From Sphagnum compactum (Eukaryota; Bryophyta; Sphagnopsida; Sphagnales), in assembly GCA_965153455.1 (NCBI GenBank), contig OZ234496.1:13446304-13510303 (forward strand): 64,000 nucleotides of DNA. Direction: 5' to 3'. A program made the translations under genes and the position numbers. The notes under the pieces are model-generated. The model saw nothing but the letters and a program-made list of their open reading frames with translations, was not told the DNA's origin and did not search any database. Below, piece by piece: positions 1-11,600 of this stretch; position 1 is the first letter of the stretch; each line of letters opens with the position of its first letter.

Positions 1-105
1 AGAGGGATGGTACTAGCTGGGACTGATGATGAATGTGTCAGAGATCAATCTCCCATAAATGAAGGACTTCTAGGAGATGTTGTCAGACTTGGGGTGCGCT
101 GGTAG
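1..105 (+). CDS. Possible C-terminal end of a gene cut by the window edge
   Basis: One plus-strand frame is open from the first base to a TAG at 103-105 and reads 34 codons ending in LLGDVVRLGVRW. The stretch is richer in G+C and in varied residues than the AT-rich DNA that follows, which fits a last exon followed by a 3' untranslated region. I do not recognise the family. A chance open frame of this length is not rare, so this stays tentative. Confidence 0.3.
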   Translation, partial: RGMVLAGTDDECVRDQSPINEGLLGDVVRLGVRW

Positions 106-2159
106 CTGCAATGAAATTCAAACAATCAGTCCTAAATTGCAATCGAAAAAAAAACAGATGGCCATTGCAAATGACTCTTCATAGCTGCCACCCACCACCT
201 CTCAAGAAATTTTGGAAGAGCTCAAAAACTGTTACACACCATACTCTTGCTCAGGATGAAAATTCTGTATGTAATTACTATGATTTGATTTCTGAGTTCC
301 AAAGCTCTTTTAGTAATTGTTTTGTGAGTGACAATCTTCTCTCACAATTCATATATTCACCCCAGCTTGTAAATTAACCAACCATGTGTGTTTGAGTTTG
401 CAAAACTTCTCTACCACAGATGAATTCAGAACTCAGTCTTCAGAAGTCACTCATGCAATTGCCATGGGTAAAATCATATATCTGTACACGTTAAATCTTC
501 AGTTTTGTAAAAAAGGATTACTAGCCTCCCTTTGGGGCATTTTATACCCACTTACACAAAAGCATGTGTTGTTTTCCAGAGCTTCATGAATCTTTGCCAC
601 GGCTCATGTGGATTGAAATGCACACAACATACTGAAGTGTAGATTTGCTGAATTGACAAGGACATTCTTGTAGGATGTGTGTTGCATCTTGTTTCACACC
701 CGATTGTTGAACATCCTGTACAGATAGGTAGATGAGTGCATTCTGGTAATGTATCTTTTTGTCAGAGATGTTGCCATTTTTTATTGTTGGATTGTCCATT
801 ACGTGCTGTTCAAATGCACTTGTTGTCAATTTCCTTTACTGGTTTGAGTTTTAATACCCAAATACAAATAATCTTTATGTGCTTTGTTTAAACATTATTT
901 CAAACATAATTGTAGGATCAAAACTTGAAGAATCTAAAGAAGAAAGTAACCAATGGCCGCCCCAAAAAAGAAAAACCTAAACCCTAAAACTTACATGGGT
1001 TGTGTATAGAGGTGGCTCTCAAGGTGAGTTTTCGAAAACTGGCCCTCATGCATCACAAGTGGATATTATAAAAACAAGTAACCAAGTAAATGGGTAAGGT
1101 GGGCATCACCTTGACAGAGAAATTGATAACAAGCGGGTCTAAATGTTTTTGAACATCTTGATATTGATACCTTTTGTGGTGCAAAACGAGATAAAACTCA
1201 ACAAGACCTTACCCCTCGGGTTATGAAAATTCCATGTGAGATGCCAAGTTTCTTGATCCAAGAACTGGCTAGTTAAAAATATTCTTACAAGAATTCCATT
1301 TTTTTTAATAATTATTAAATTAACAACTACATATAATTGGCAAGTCGACAACCATATTATTGGACTTTATGCATGTTTCATCTAAATTAGTTCCAATATT
1401 GTCACTAGAACTATCTTCACCTTCATTTTCACCAATTTGGCTTGTGTCATTGGCCCAAATGTGAACTTGCTACCCAACTTTTTTTTGAAATTTTATTAAA
1501 TTTCCAATGACAAAAATGATTCAAAATTCAATATCTCTTGCACTTAGGTCTAAATTTTACAAACTTGTCTTTATAAAATCTCACTTGTTTAGGGCTTTTC
1601 ACAAATATTAAAAACGCACCCCAACTTCTTTAAAAAAATTAGTTTTATATGTGAGCCATATGCTTAGTTAAACAATATTCATACAAACTATAAGACTCAC
1701 ATATTCGAAACACATTAAAATGATTGCAATTGTTTTCAAAACCAAAGCCAAGGCTTGAATTAGGCCAAAAACAAAACTATCTTAAACTACCATGGCATTG
1801 AAACAATAAATTACCCTAAACTAAAAAATAATAACAAGAAAAATCTTGATAATTAAAACATACAAAAATTTGTTAAAAAAATAAATTATAAAATGACCCA
1901 AGAAATAATTTAATAAAAAAAATCTAGCATGGATTTTTTTATTCTCATACATCAAAAGAAAAAAATGGGAAAAACATTTGAGGATTATTTCTAGGGTCTT
2001 TTGGTGTGTCATTGTGAACATAAAAAGTTTGCTTATGATGCTTAAAACAAATTATGGGAAAACATACATTCTAATTTATAAATTATAAGAATTTAATATA
2101 TTAAAAAATTATGATTTAAAGATCTACATGCACTTTAGACTTTGCATGCATGAATATTT
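106..2159. other. AT-rich flank, no gene seen
   Basis: The first several hundred bases could be 3' untranslated region of a gene ending near 105. Beyond about 960 there are only short chance frames and homopolymer-rich AT DNA. Bases about 1495-1640 resemble 52830-52970 (shared core TCAAAATTCAATAT followed by a CTTAGG-containing stretch), so part of this is a dispersed repeat. Confidence 0.5.
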
Positions 2160-2830
2160 TGACCTAATCACTAACCTATTCAAATAGAAATGTGAAACTT
2201 GTCAAGCTTTTATACATTCATTTCTAAAACATTGTGATGAATGTAAAATGCAATTCATGAATTTTGAATTTAACACATTCAAAATGAATGATTCAACTCA
2301 TGTGCAAATGTTGATAGTTCAAAATATGTGAAAAAATTCATTAACTCATTCAAGTATAAATGTGAAGCATTAAATTGTTGTATGTGTTTCAATATATATT
2401 AATAAGTACAATATGTAACAATTGAGTAATAGTTTCAATAGGTTCAAAATGTATGATTCAACTCGTGTGCAAATGTTGATAGTTCAAAATATGTGAAAAA
2501 ATTCATTAAATCATTCAAGTATAATTACAAAACATTAAGTTGCATGTGTTTCAATGTATTTTAATAAATGTAAAATGCAACCTATGAGTAATAATTTTAA
2601 AATATTAAAAGTGAATGGTTCAACTCATGTACATATGTTAACAATTGAAAAGATGTGGAAAAAATCATTAATTCATAACATAGATGTGAAGTTTTAAGTT
2701 GTTACATGTGTTTTAATAAATTATGGTGAGTGAAAAATGCAACCCATGAAAAATGGTTTCAACATGTTAAAAGTGAATGATTCAACTCGTGTACCAAATT
2801 GACAATTAAGAAGATGCCAAAAAAATCACC
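2160..2830. repeat. Tandem satellite, unit about 162-165 bp, four copies
   Basis: The landmark ATTCAACTCRTGT recurs at 2291, 2456, 2618 (as GTTCAACTCA) and 2780, giving spacings of 165, 162 and 162 bp. Each landmark follows a GTGAATG/TGTATG-type stretch and precedes AAATGTTGATAGTT or a decayed form. Copies have diverged mainly by substitutions. No coding potential is seen. Confidence 0.75.
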
Positions 2831-3165
2831 AACCCATTATAATGCATTGTGTAAATAAAGTTAAAGCTTACCTCGATTTCCACATCAATCATTTGAAATT
2901 ACTAAAAAATAAAATAAAATCCAAATTATACTCACAAATGAACAATGTAATGAATGTTAAACTATGAACAATATTGACCATCAACTAGTGCAACAAGCCA
3001 CTTGCAAATTTAAAAATGGCCAAATGTGATTGAAATGTTATCAAATCGAACAATAATCACAATGTGTGGGGGTGGAAATAACAAGATTTCTTCCTATGCC
3101 TAATGATTATATTTTTGGATTATTATTATTATATGCATATTTTTTCTTTCTTCTTGTTTCAACAA

Positions 3166-3480
3166 TGGTTTTCATGGCCATTGACGATGGTATTTTAAAA
3201 AAATCCCTTTGAACCCCAATAGAACCTTTTTGAAAAAATTGTCATTTACAAGAATATCTTCATGTACTTTCTAAAAATGGTGTTTTAAGAAAAAAAAACT
3301 TTTGAACCTGAATAGAATATTTTTGAAGAAATTTTTGTCAATGATAGTCTTTTCATGTGCTTTCCAAGACCATTGACAATGTTACTTCATATTATATTCC
3401 ATCCCTTCCTCATGAGCCACATTTTGAGGATATTGTTGATGATAGTCTTTTCATGTGTTATGTAAGACCAAATTGATAAC
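3166..3480. repeat. Degenerate tandem repeat, about 2.5 copies
   Basis: Repeated landmarks are a CCATTGAC..ATGGT motif, TTTTGAACCYSAATAGAA and GATAGTCTTTTCATGTG with aligned order. Copies are old and diverged. The flanks 2831-3165 and 3481-5465 show only AT-rich DNA without a supportable gene. Confidence 0.5.
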
Positions 3481-5465
3481 ACATAAATTTTGAAATCCAA
3501 GACCTTCAACAATGCATAAATATTGAAATAAAGATGTTGTAAATGAGATTAAATATCCATCTTATATCGAAGACTATTCAAGTAGATTTTTTCAATGTAA
3601 ATATAATGCAAGGAAACTCTTTAGACTTATGTTATCACAACTATACACTAACTATGAAGATAGGTTTTGCCTTCACATAATTCTTATAAATACATGGGAA
3701 AAAGAATGATTGCATGTTTAAAGACAAACTCATCAATGCTAGATATGGTTCTAGGTATATGAATTAAAAAATTGAAACAATGAACAACACAAAATGCCAC
3801 CATTTATGCTGGTTTTGAAAGGTTTGAAAACTCTCATTGGGTTTAAGGTTTGGTCATCTTTGGCTAGATGCATAAATGGGTGGACCAATTTGGCATAGAT
3901 CCAAAGTCCTTATTTACTCAAAATTTGGAAATCATAATTAATTTACATTGATTTCCTCTTTATTTTTTCCATGTCATTAATGTTTCATCTAAAGTTCCCC
4001 TTTCTTTAAAACATGTAAGCACAAAATCATAAAACAATTCTTACTCCAATATGATATGGATTCATAAAAAAATGTTTTTAATTAGCCCATTCAAAAATCC
4101 ATAAGTATAATCCTAGACTTTAATTAATTCTTTTTTTGGACCCTTAGCTTCATTATTATGATATTTTATTAATTTCAAGTCCCTAACACACACCCCATCA
4201 ATCAATGAATTGTATCATAATCCACAAAGAAATGGTAGTTAAAGGTACAGTCCATGAGTTTTGAGTTCAAAACTCCATGGCTTTTATAAGTTTTTAAAAT
4301 TTGTAAAATGGTTATGTGCATCATGTAGATATTCAAGTTAAAATCTTTTAACCAAGTTCATTTTAATACATTTCAAGATCTATAAAGTAACATGGGCATT
4401 GCAGCGGTAACCACAAGGCAAAATTGGCTTATGTGACACCCAAGTTGGTCCACCCATTTGTGCATGCACTCCTTTGCATGAAGCATTCATTTATATTTTG
4501 CTTTTGTTTCAAATAACAACTTTATGTGTCTTGAATTATGTACAAATGTCACATGATGATATTGCAACTTCAACAATGTTATTTGAAGATCTAAATGATC
4601 GATTACATTTTGATAGGAGGATTATGTTGTTGCAAACTAAGCACAAAGTGACAAACATGTCATAAATATAGATGTTAAAAGTTAAACCTCCAAACAAGGC
4701 TAGGTTTGGTATTCTATGATATATATGATGTTCATGCCAATTGTGTGACTTGCATTATTTAGTTGACATTCGAAAAATGGAAACAAGTTGTTAGTGTGGT
4801 TATAAAGAGGGTGGTAAAGTATTTTTTACATTTCCCAAACAAACAATCTTAGGGAGGAAATGTACATCACTTTGAAGATTGTGCAAGGCTAGGATAAGAT
4901 TATAAAGCTAAGAATCAAAAGTTTGGGGAGTCCTTGGATGCGAACCCAAACTTGAAGAGATTTTCAAACAAAATATTTTTTGTTTGAGGTGGCAATCACA
5001 AATTCAAAGCCTTGTACCCATTCATTGAAAAAGTGCATTGTGAGGATATGAAATTGCACATCATGTTAGATTGTAATGTTATGCAACTCCTTATTGCCAC
5101 AACAAACTTAAATATGTCAAGTTTGTAAATTTTTCATCATAGATGGTTGTTTTTATTTGGGCGATTGATGCATTGAATTGGTGTCTCAAGTCTATGAATA
5201 TGACCATATGAAAGGGAATGATGTCCACATGTTATATTGTATACAAATTGTTTGGACAACCCCCTTAGAACAATTTAAGGACATCATTCATGATATTTAA
5301 TAGAAGAAGGCTTTGACAAAGAAGAGGGATGCATGGTATTCATTAACAAGAAAAGCCATGATGGATTACCTATACAATCTAAGAATATTCAACTTTTTAT
5401 CATTATTTTGATTGCATTTTTGTCTTTGATTGTTCATATGTAATGTTGTGATGGATGCAGTGTGT
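3481..5465. other. AT-rich stretch, nothing recognised
   Basis: No frame longer than about 65 codons and no domain signature is seen on either strand. Several short stretches around 4700-5400 have a slightly coding-like base mix but are broken by stops in all frames. Confidence 0.5.
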
Positions 5466-6110
5466 ATGTTGTGCAACAAAACCACCATAGTGTGTTTTTG
5501 GTGTCTTTGGAGGTTTCACTTGGTGGTTGACCTTGCATAGCAAAGGAAACCATTCGTGTTCCACTCATGATGGTTTTGGTGGTCACTTAATAGTTTAACA
5601 AGTGGTTTGATTTTTTCTTTTGCAAAGGGCAATTGAAGGGGTAGGGGGGATAAATTTTGAATGGTTTTTTAATGAGTTGGTGCGAATGTTTTGTGGGTGG
5701 TGTGTTAATGATTCATGTGGCTAAATTGTAATTGTTTACTAGTGGTGTTCTTGGTTTTTTATTTAGTGGTTTAAAGGGTGATGTAATGGGTGCAATATGA
5801 ATGGGGTTACAAGTGGTTTTGTGGGTGGGCTATGGGTGGGTTCCAGGGTTTCCTTAGTTGTTTATTGGTGGTGTTATGGGTGGGGTTTAGGTGGTTTCTT
5901 TGGCGGTTTTATTAATGGTGTTATGGGTGAGTTTTCAATGGTTTATTGGTGGGGTTTATGAGTGGGGTTTAAGTCATTTCATGAGTGGTTTTATTGGTGG
6001 GTTTTTGCTGATGATTTCCACTTTGTGTGGGTTTTGAATGAAAAATTTCCATGTTGTGTTGTTTAAGATGGTGGTGTTATGGGTGAGTTTTGAGTGCCAA
6101 TTTATTGGAT
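5466..6110. repeat. G/T-rich degenerate simple repeat, poor in C on the plus strand
   Basis: The plus strand is dominated by variants of GTGGTTT, GGTTTATTGGTGG and GTTATGGGTGGG repeated over roughly 640 bases with few C residues. This is a strong strand asymmetry. There is no open frame of note. Confidence 0.6.
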
Positions 6111-6424
6111 TTTGCGTGGTTTAAAATGGTCTCCACCTAGGGACCAATGGAATATGTTCAACAATGGCCATTACATTATACTTGTTCATTCCATAAGAAT
6201 TCTTTGAACTAAAAATAATGGGTAATCATTCTATCACATTTTTTAGTTGACACATTTTGCATACATGTCAACCAAACTATTTCCAACAAAAACATATGAA
6301 TCCTATCTATTATCAATGTTTTATTCACAAGCATATATGGCTTGAAGTTCAATTATTCTCTTATGCCAACACATGCATTCAACACCCACCCTAATAATAT
6401 CAACAATGTTAGGCTACATATATT

Positions 6425-6925
6425 TGTGAATGGTGAAAAATTAAACTTAAAAATTACATCAAAACTCAAGGGAGCAAAACTTGTCATTTCATAAAATGTA
6501 GGACAATAATAATGTTGAGTTGCATACCTTTGTACATGGTGAAAAATAAGACTTAAAAGTTACATTAGAACTCAAAGGAGCAAAACTTGTCATTTCAAAA
6601 AATGTGAAGTAACAATTCACTACCTATTTTTGTATGTGGTGAAAAATCAGACCTAAAAATTACATTAGAACTCAAGAAAGAAAAAATTGTCCCCTAAAAA
6701 ATGTGGGGCTTGACAATAATGTTGAATTGCATATTGTAAATGGTGAAATATCAAATTTAAAAGTTACATCAGAACTCAAAAAAGCAAAATTTGTCACTTC
6801 ACAAAATGAGGGGCAACAACATTATTCAATCATTTGAACTTAAAAAAAAACTCTAACACAATTTGAAAAATCAAAGCTAAAAAATTACATAAAAGCTTAA
6901 AGGAGCAAGCTTTAACAACACAAGA
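6425..6925. repeat. Minisatellite, unit about 104 bp, nearly five copies
   Basis: The phrase TGGTGAAAAATNARACTTAAAA followed by TTACATNAGAACTCAA and then GCAAAACTTGTC recurs near 6434, 6537, 6637 and 6741, with a decayed fifth copy near 6860. Spacing is about 100-104 bp. Confidence 0.75.
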
Positions 6926-8689
6926 AAAACTCCAACATTGAAAAGGTACAATATGAAATAACAAAAGCTTCAAGAAAACACTGACAAGAATGGGGGAAAA
7001 AAAATTCAATTGAAACATCGAAACCCAAGATATGAAGGTGTAACCAAAAAGAGGCACAAAGTTGAAAGGGAAAACAATTTGGAGAGAAAAAATTAATTTG
7101 AATTCATTTATAAGATATAATCATTTAGGTGTGTACTAATATCTCCCTAATATCAAACATTTGTATGCAAGTGAAACAGAAAAGTGAGGGCAAATCAAGT
7201 GGGTTTGTCAAATTTGTAAATTGCAAAGATATTATTAAGACATGAAATTAAACAAGAGGATGCTTTCTACAAAATGGAAAATATCCAAAATATACCAACA
7301 ATAACATTTAGAGATAAGAACAGTGAATTGAGGCACCAAAAGTCATGTCAATAGATAAGCAATGACATTGATATAGTGTGCAGTAATTCAATTGCATTGC
7401 CAAAACTAAGGGTGTGAATATTCAAAAGGTTGGTGGCAATTCAGTGCACAAGTCGTACCAAAGTCCCATGAAGGGCATCAATGTTCAAAATCCACTTTAT
7501 ATAATCCAATACATAGTGTACATGAGTGGCAGGAATTTCCTATCCACGTCTACATTTGATTCCTCACAGAAACAGTGCTGCTTCACAAAATCCAAACAAT
7601 TGGTAAAAGGATCACACAATGGCCAGCCAGCAGGTAAAATGAGTTGTTGTTAGAACCTGTGGGATGTGCTGTGGGGTTTCAGGTCCCAAGGAAAAGAACA
7701 AGCAACTCTGTCATGGGTTGCCCTTGTCACTAAGTGTCCTCCTTTTTATATATAAAAAATAAGACTCCTTCAGAAAAAAAGAGAGCAACACTTGAAAGAG
7801 TTCTAGAGTTGAAAGGGTTTTTAAAAGCCCTGTGATTCAGGTTTTAGGGTTAAAACCCTATGGTTTTGGGTTTTTGGGTTTAGGGTTTTAGCAGTCCTCA
7901 ATAGAGTCCTAGAAGAAGAGCAGGTCCTTTGTTAGTGCAGTTAGGAAGTGGGACCCTTCAGATTAACAAAGAGACAGTATGCCACAAAAAGTAGGCAAAA
8001 TGGTTCTAAGGGGTGCAGTCAGATAGCATCCTCCTTTCTCTTTGAAAAAGAGACAGAGTAGAGCTCAGAAAGAGGAAGGGTATGGTCCTGTTACAGAAGA
8101 GACACTTCAGCCACCCTTACTCGGTAGGTGGGTCAAGTCACTCTCTCTTCCAAAAAATACCACTTGAAATGGCAACCCAACAGATCATGGTCACTGTTGT
8201 CGGTTCTCTCATTTAATCTTGTGATGTAATAATGGGCACCGATAATAGTTACACGAAGTCCTTTGTGACTTGCTCTCAGAATAAGAGGTGAGAGAGCTAA
8301 GTCACCACCAACATCTCCACCTGTCACAGGGTTGAATCTCCACCAGGGATAGAAAAATGGTCAGTTTCAGAACCGAATTACAAAGGGGTGTGTTGTTTCC
8401 TGCATGAGCCCAATTCAATAGAGTTGCAATACATCCAGCAGATCTATAGTGAGAATCCTTGGGGAAAAACCATAGAAAGAAGCTGGCTCACTTCTCACTT
8501 CTGATTTGTGAGCAAACAGGTGTTTTGGGTTTTGTGAAGAGGCAGGGAAGCAGAGATAATTTATGTCTTTTCCTGCATTCGCTCCATATGTCAGTGTACT
8601 CCCATGATGTTGGTGATACTCCAAATCCACAGCCAGGCATTAGGTACAGAGCGAGTGTCCTTACTTGGCTGCAAGGAACTGCTTTTTCA
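6926..8689. other. Downstream flank of the histidine kinase gene
   Basis: Read on the minus strand this follows the kinase stop codon at 8690, so the part nearest 8690 should be its 3' untranslated region. It is less AT-rich than the DNA further left. Telomere-like GGGTTTTAGGGTT and inverted copies lie near 7838-7890. No other gene is supported, and a polyadenylation site was not resolved. Confidence 0.45.
7838..7891. repeat. Interstitial telomere-like motifs (TTTAGGG family)
   Basis: The stretch holds GGTTTTAGGGTTAAAACC, a near palindrome, followed by GGGTTTTTGGGTTTAGGG. These are degenerate plant telomere units inside the chromosome, a common feature of plant gene flanks. Confidence 0.6.
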
Positions 8690-11600
8690 CTATGGAAACA
8701 ACTGCTTCAGCACTTGATCCAGGTTTGTAAATGTCACAGGCTTTGCAATGAAAGAGTCCATTCCATGTCGAAAGCACTCCTCCACATTGTCGGGAAGGGC
8801 ATTGGCTGTCATCTGTTTCCATCAACAGTATAGGGAAAGTCAAAACCTTTTCGCAATTTAGATCTTGTGTGGATTGGAAACCCTAAACCCTAAGCCCTAA
8901 GCTCTAAATCCTACAACAGCATCTCAGCTCATAAATGTGAAATCTGATGCCGTGGACATTCTGCTACTAAAAATAGGCAGGTTTTAAAAATGGGTTTCTG
9001 GGAAGAAGGAAGGACTTACTGCAATAATGGGGATTCTAGCAGGCAGTGCATCTGAGATGCAGAACTCTGGCGAAAGTTCAAGGGAGTCAGGAGAAGTCCA
9101 TGAACCCGTCTTTTCAAATCGTCGTATCCGTTTGGTAACCTCAAGTCCGTTCATAATTGGCATATGTATATCCTGCACAGCACATCAGAATTGTACAACC
9201 ATCAGTTTTGAGGAATTTTTGAACATGAATGCAAGACAATCAACCAATTGCATTTGGCACTAAACATCATATCCTCTAAGAATTAAGAAGAAGAGCACCA
9301 ATGAACCAAACTGACCATGAGTATAAGATCGTATGAGCTCCGTTGAAGTGCTTGAATTACATCTGCCCCATTTCCAACAGCTTCAAGAGTATGGCCTAAC
9401 CGTTTCAGCATTGACTGTGCCACCATGATGTTCACCTTATTGTCTTCTGCAAGCAAAACTCTTAAAGCCCTGTGGGGTCCTAAACTCTGTGGGGCAGCAC
9501 TGCTGCTGTCTGTTGAAATTTTTGCCCTTGTCTCTCCCACTGGCACTGAGACTCCATTTTTAGAAGCTTGCTGTCTTGCCAAGTCCTTTGACAGATACAA
9601 TGGATGAAGTGGTCTCAGAGTCTGAATTCTAGGCATGGAAAAATTGGGCTCATGTAAACTGATGGCACTATTGACAAAAATAACTTGTGCTAAAGCATTT
9701 GTTTCAGACACATTATCTCTGTGACCTGTTTTTGACAAGACTTGCAAGTACCCAATTTGCTTTGAAGATATGAGATGTTCACAGGCCCTGTTCTTAATGT
9801 CACTAACCTTCTCTTTAGTGACTTGCAGAGGTAGTTTGAAGGAGAATGTTGAGCCCACATTCTCTTTGCTTGTGACATTCAAAGCTCCACCCATCAACTC
9901 AACCTACAATGGGTAATCCAAATCTTGGCGTCAGAAATTGGTTCACAATCTCTGTGCTCACAAAACTGAATTCTCCACAGTTTTAGACATGAATAACAGA
10001 AGAACGAGTATATTGTAGAACTTACCAGATTTTTGCAAATAGCTAGGCCCAGGCCAGTGCCACCATAATTCTGGTGTGCATTAAATTGTGTATATTTGTC
10101 AAACAAAGTTGGAAGTGCCTCATCTGTGTGCACATTTTCAACAAGATATGATCCAATTACTTTCTTTGCTCTCAGCAAGAATCAATTCAAATTCAATCAG
10201 TCCACAAACCTGATTCTAGTTACATTCTGAAAGGCATCATTCTTCCCAATTGAAACACATTAGAGAAGAATACACACCTGGGATACCAATACCAGTATCA
10301 TGTATATCACAGTGGAGCCAAATGGTTTCTACCTCCTCAGTAGTGGTAGTGGGATTTGATAACTCATTCAGGGACTTCTGCCGAGATAGCAGATTTGGTT
10401 GGACTGGAATCTGTGTCTTGTGTGAACCGGCATCCAATGTTAAGCTTCCTGACCAAGGAAGAAGGGATGGCAGCTTCTCCTCTTCTGACTTTTCCATGGC
10501 CAAATCAGGAGGATCAGGAGACACCACTCGAATTGCTATCGTTACTCCACCATTGTGAGTGAATTTGATGGCATTACTGTTGAACCCAAACCCCAAAGGA
10601 AATTCGTAGCTTGAGCCTGACAGTTATACACTCATCTTTTTCCACTCTACTTACAATTTTGCAACTATTACAATGACAAACTTTTTTTGACTACCGGTGT
10701 GTTTCTCTCTCAACATACATGGGTTTTGGGAATAATGGGTTTAGGGTTATTACCCTAAACCCTACATGCCCACTATTGAGTCTATTTTGAGTACTCATTA
10801 GGAGCTCACTTTGTGCTTGGCAACATAACACAGAGCTGGATGAACTTCAAGTTTCACAAAGCAAAGAAGAAGAAGAAGAAGAGGAACAAACAATCCCGAA
10901 CAAAAAACACAACAAGTGACATAGGACAAAGTTTGTGTGTACCTGACTAAATTGATGAACACTTGGTGGATCCGCAGCACATCTCCAATCACCTGCCAAA
11001 ACATTCAAATGGTAATCAGCACTGACACCTTTAGGAGAGTGGACTAGGACCAATAAGATAAAATCAGAGGTACTAGAGATTGATTGCAAATACTGAACTC
11101 AAACATAGTTCAAGGGTTTTCTTCTGGATTCATTTCAACTATACTAACATCAAGAGAGTCACACCTCAAGGGGCACATTGGGATGAATGTCGGCTTCAAG
11201 CACAAGGCTTTTGTTTTTAAGTGATGCACGTGCCATTTGCAACACATGCTTCACCACCTCCCTTAGCTGGAACTTCTTGGCCTCAAACTTCATGGCTCCT
11301 GCAGCAGCAGGATCATCATCATCATCTGAGTCTGAGTCTTCAAAACACAACAGGATCAAAGAAAGAAAGACCCATTGTTGTTGACCTATTGAAACTAACA
11401 TCAGTACAAAAACAAAGTGAGCTCATTGAGTAATGGCAGTGACCACCACCACCACCACACCCATCAATTGATATCCAAAAACCATAGACAACACAAATTC
11501 TCAGAGATTGGATAAAGGGTTGAAGAGGAAGAAGGAGATATATAATATTCACCTGATTGGACTTTCGAGAGGTCAAGAATGTTGTTGATAAGCTGCAAGA

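Noticed and set aside
8459-8833. 124-codon plus-strand frame
   Set aside because: It overlaps kinase exon 12 on the opposite strand and has no domain; it is a shadow.
10261-10562. Two plus-strand frames of 68 and 102 codons
   Set aside because: They are antisense to kinase exon 8, which codes the N- and G1-box region.
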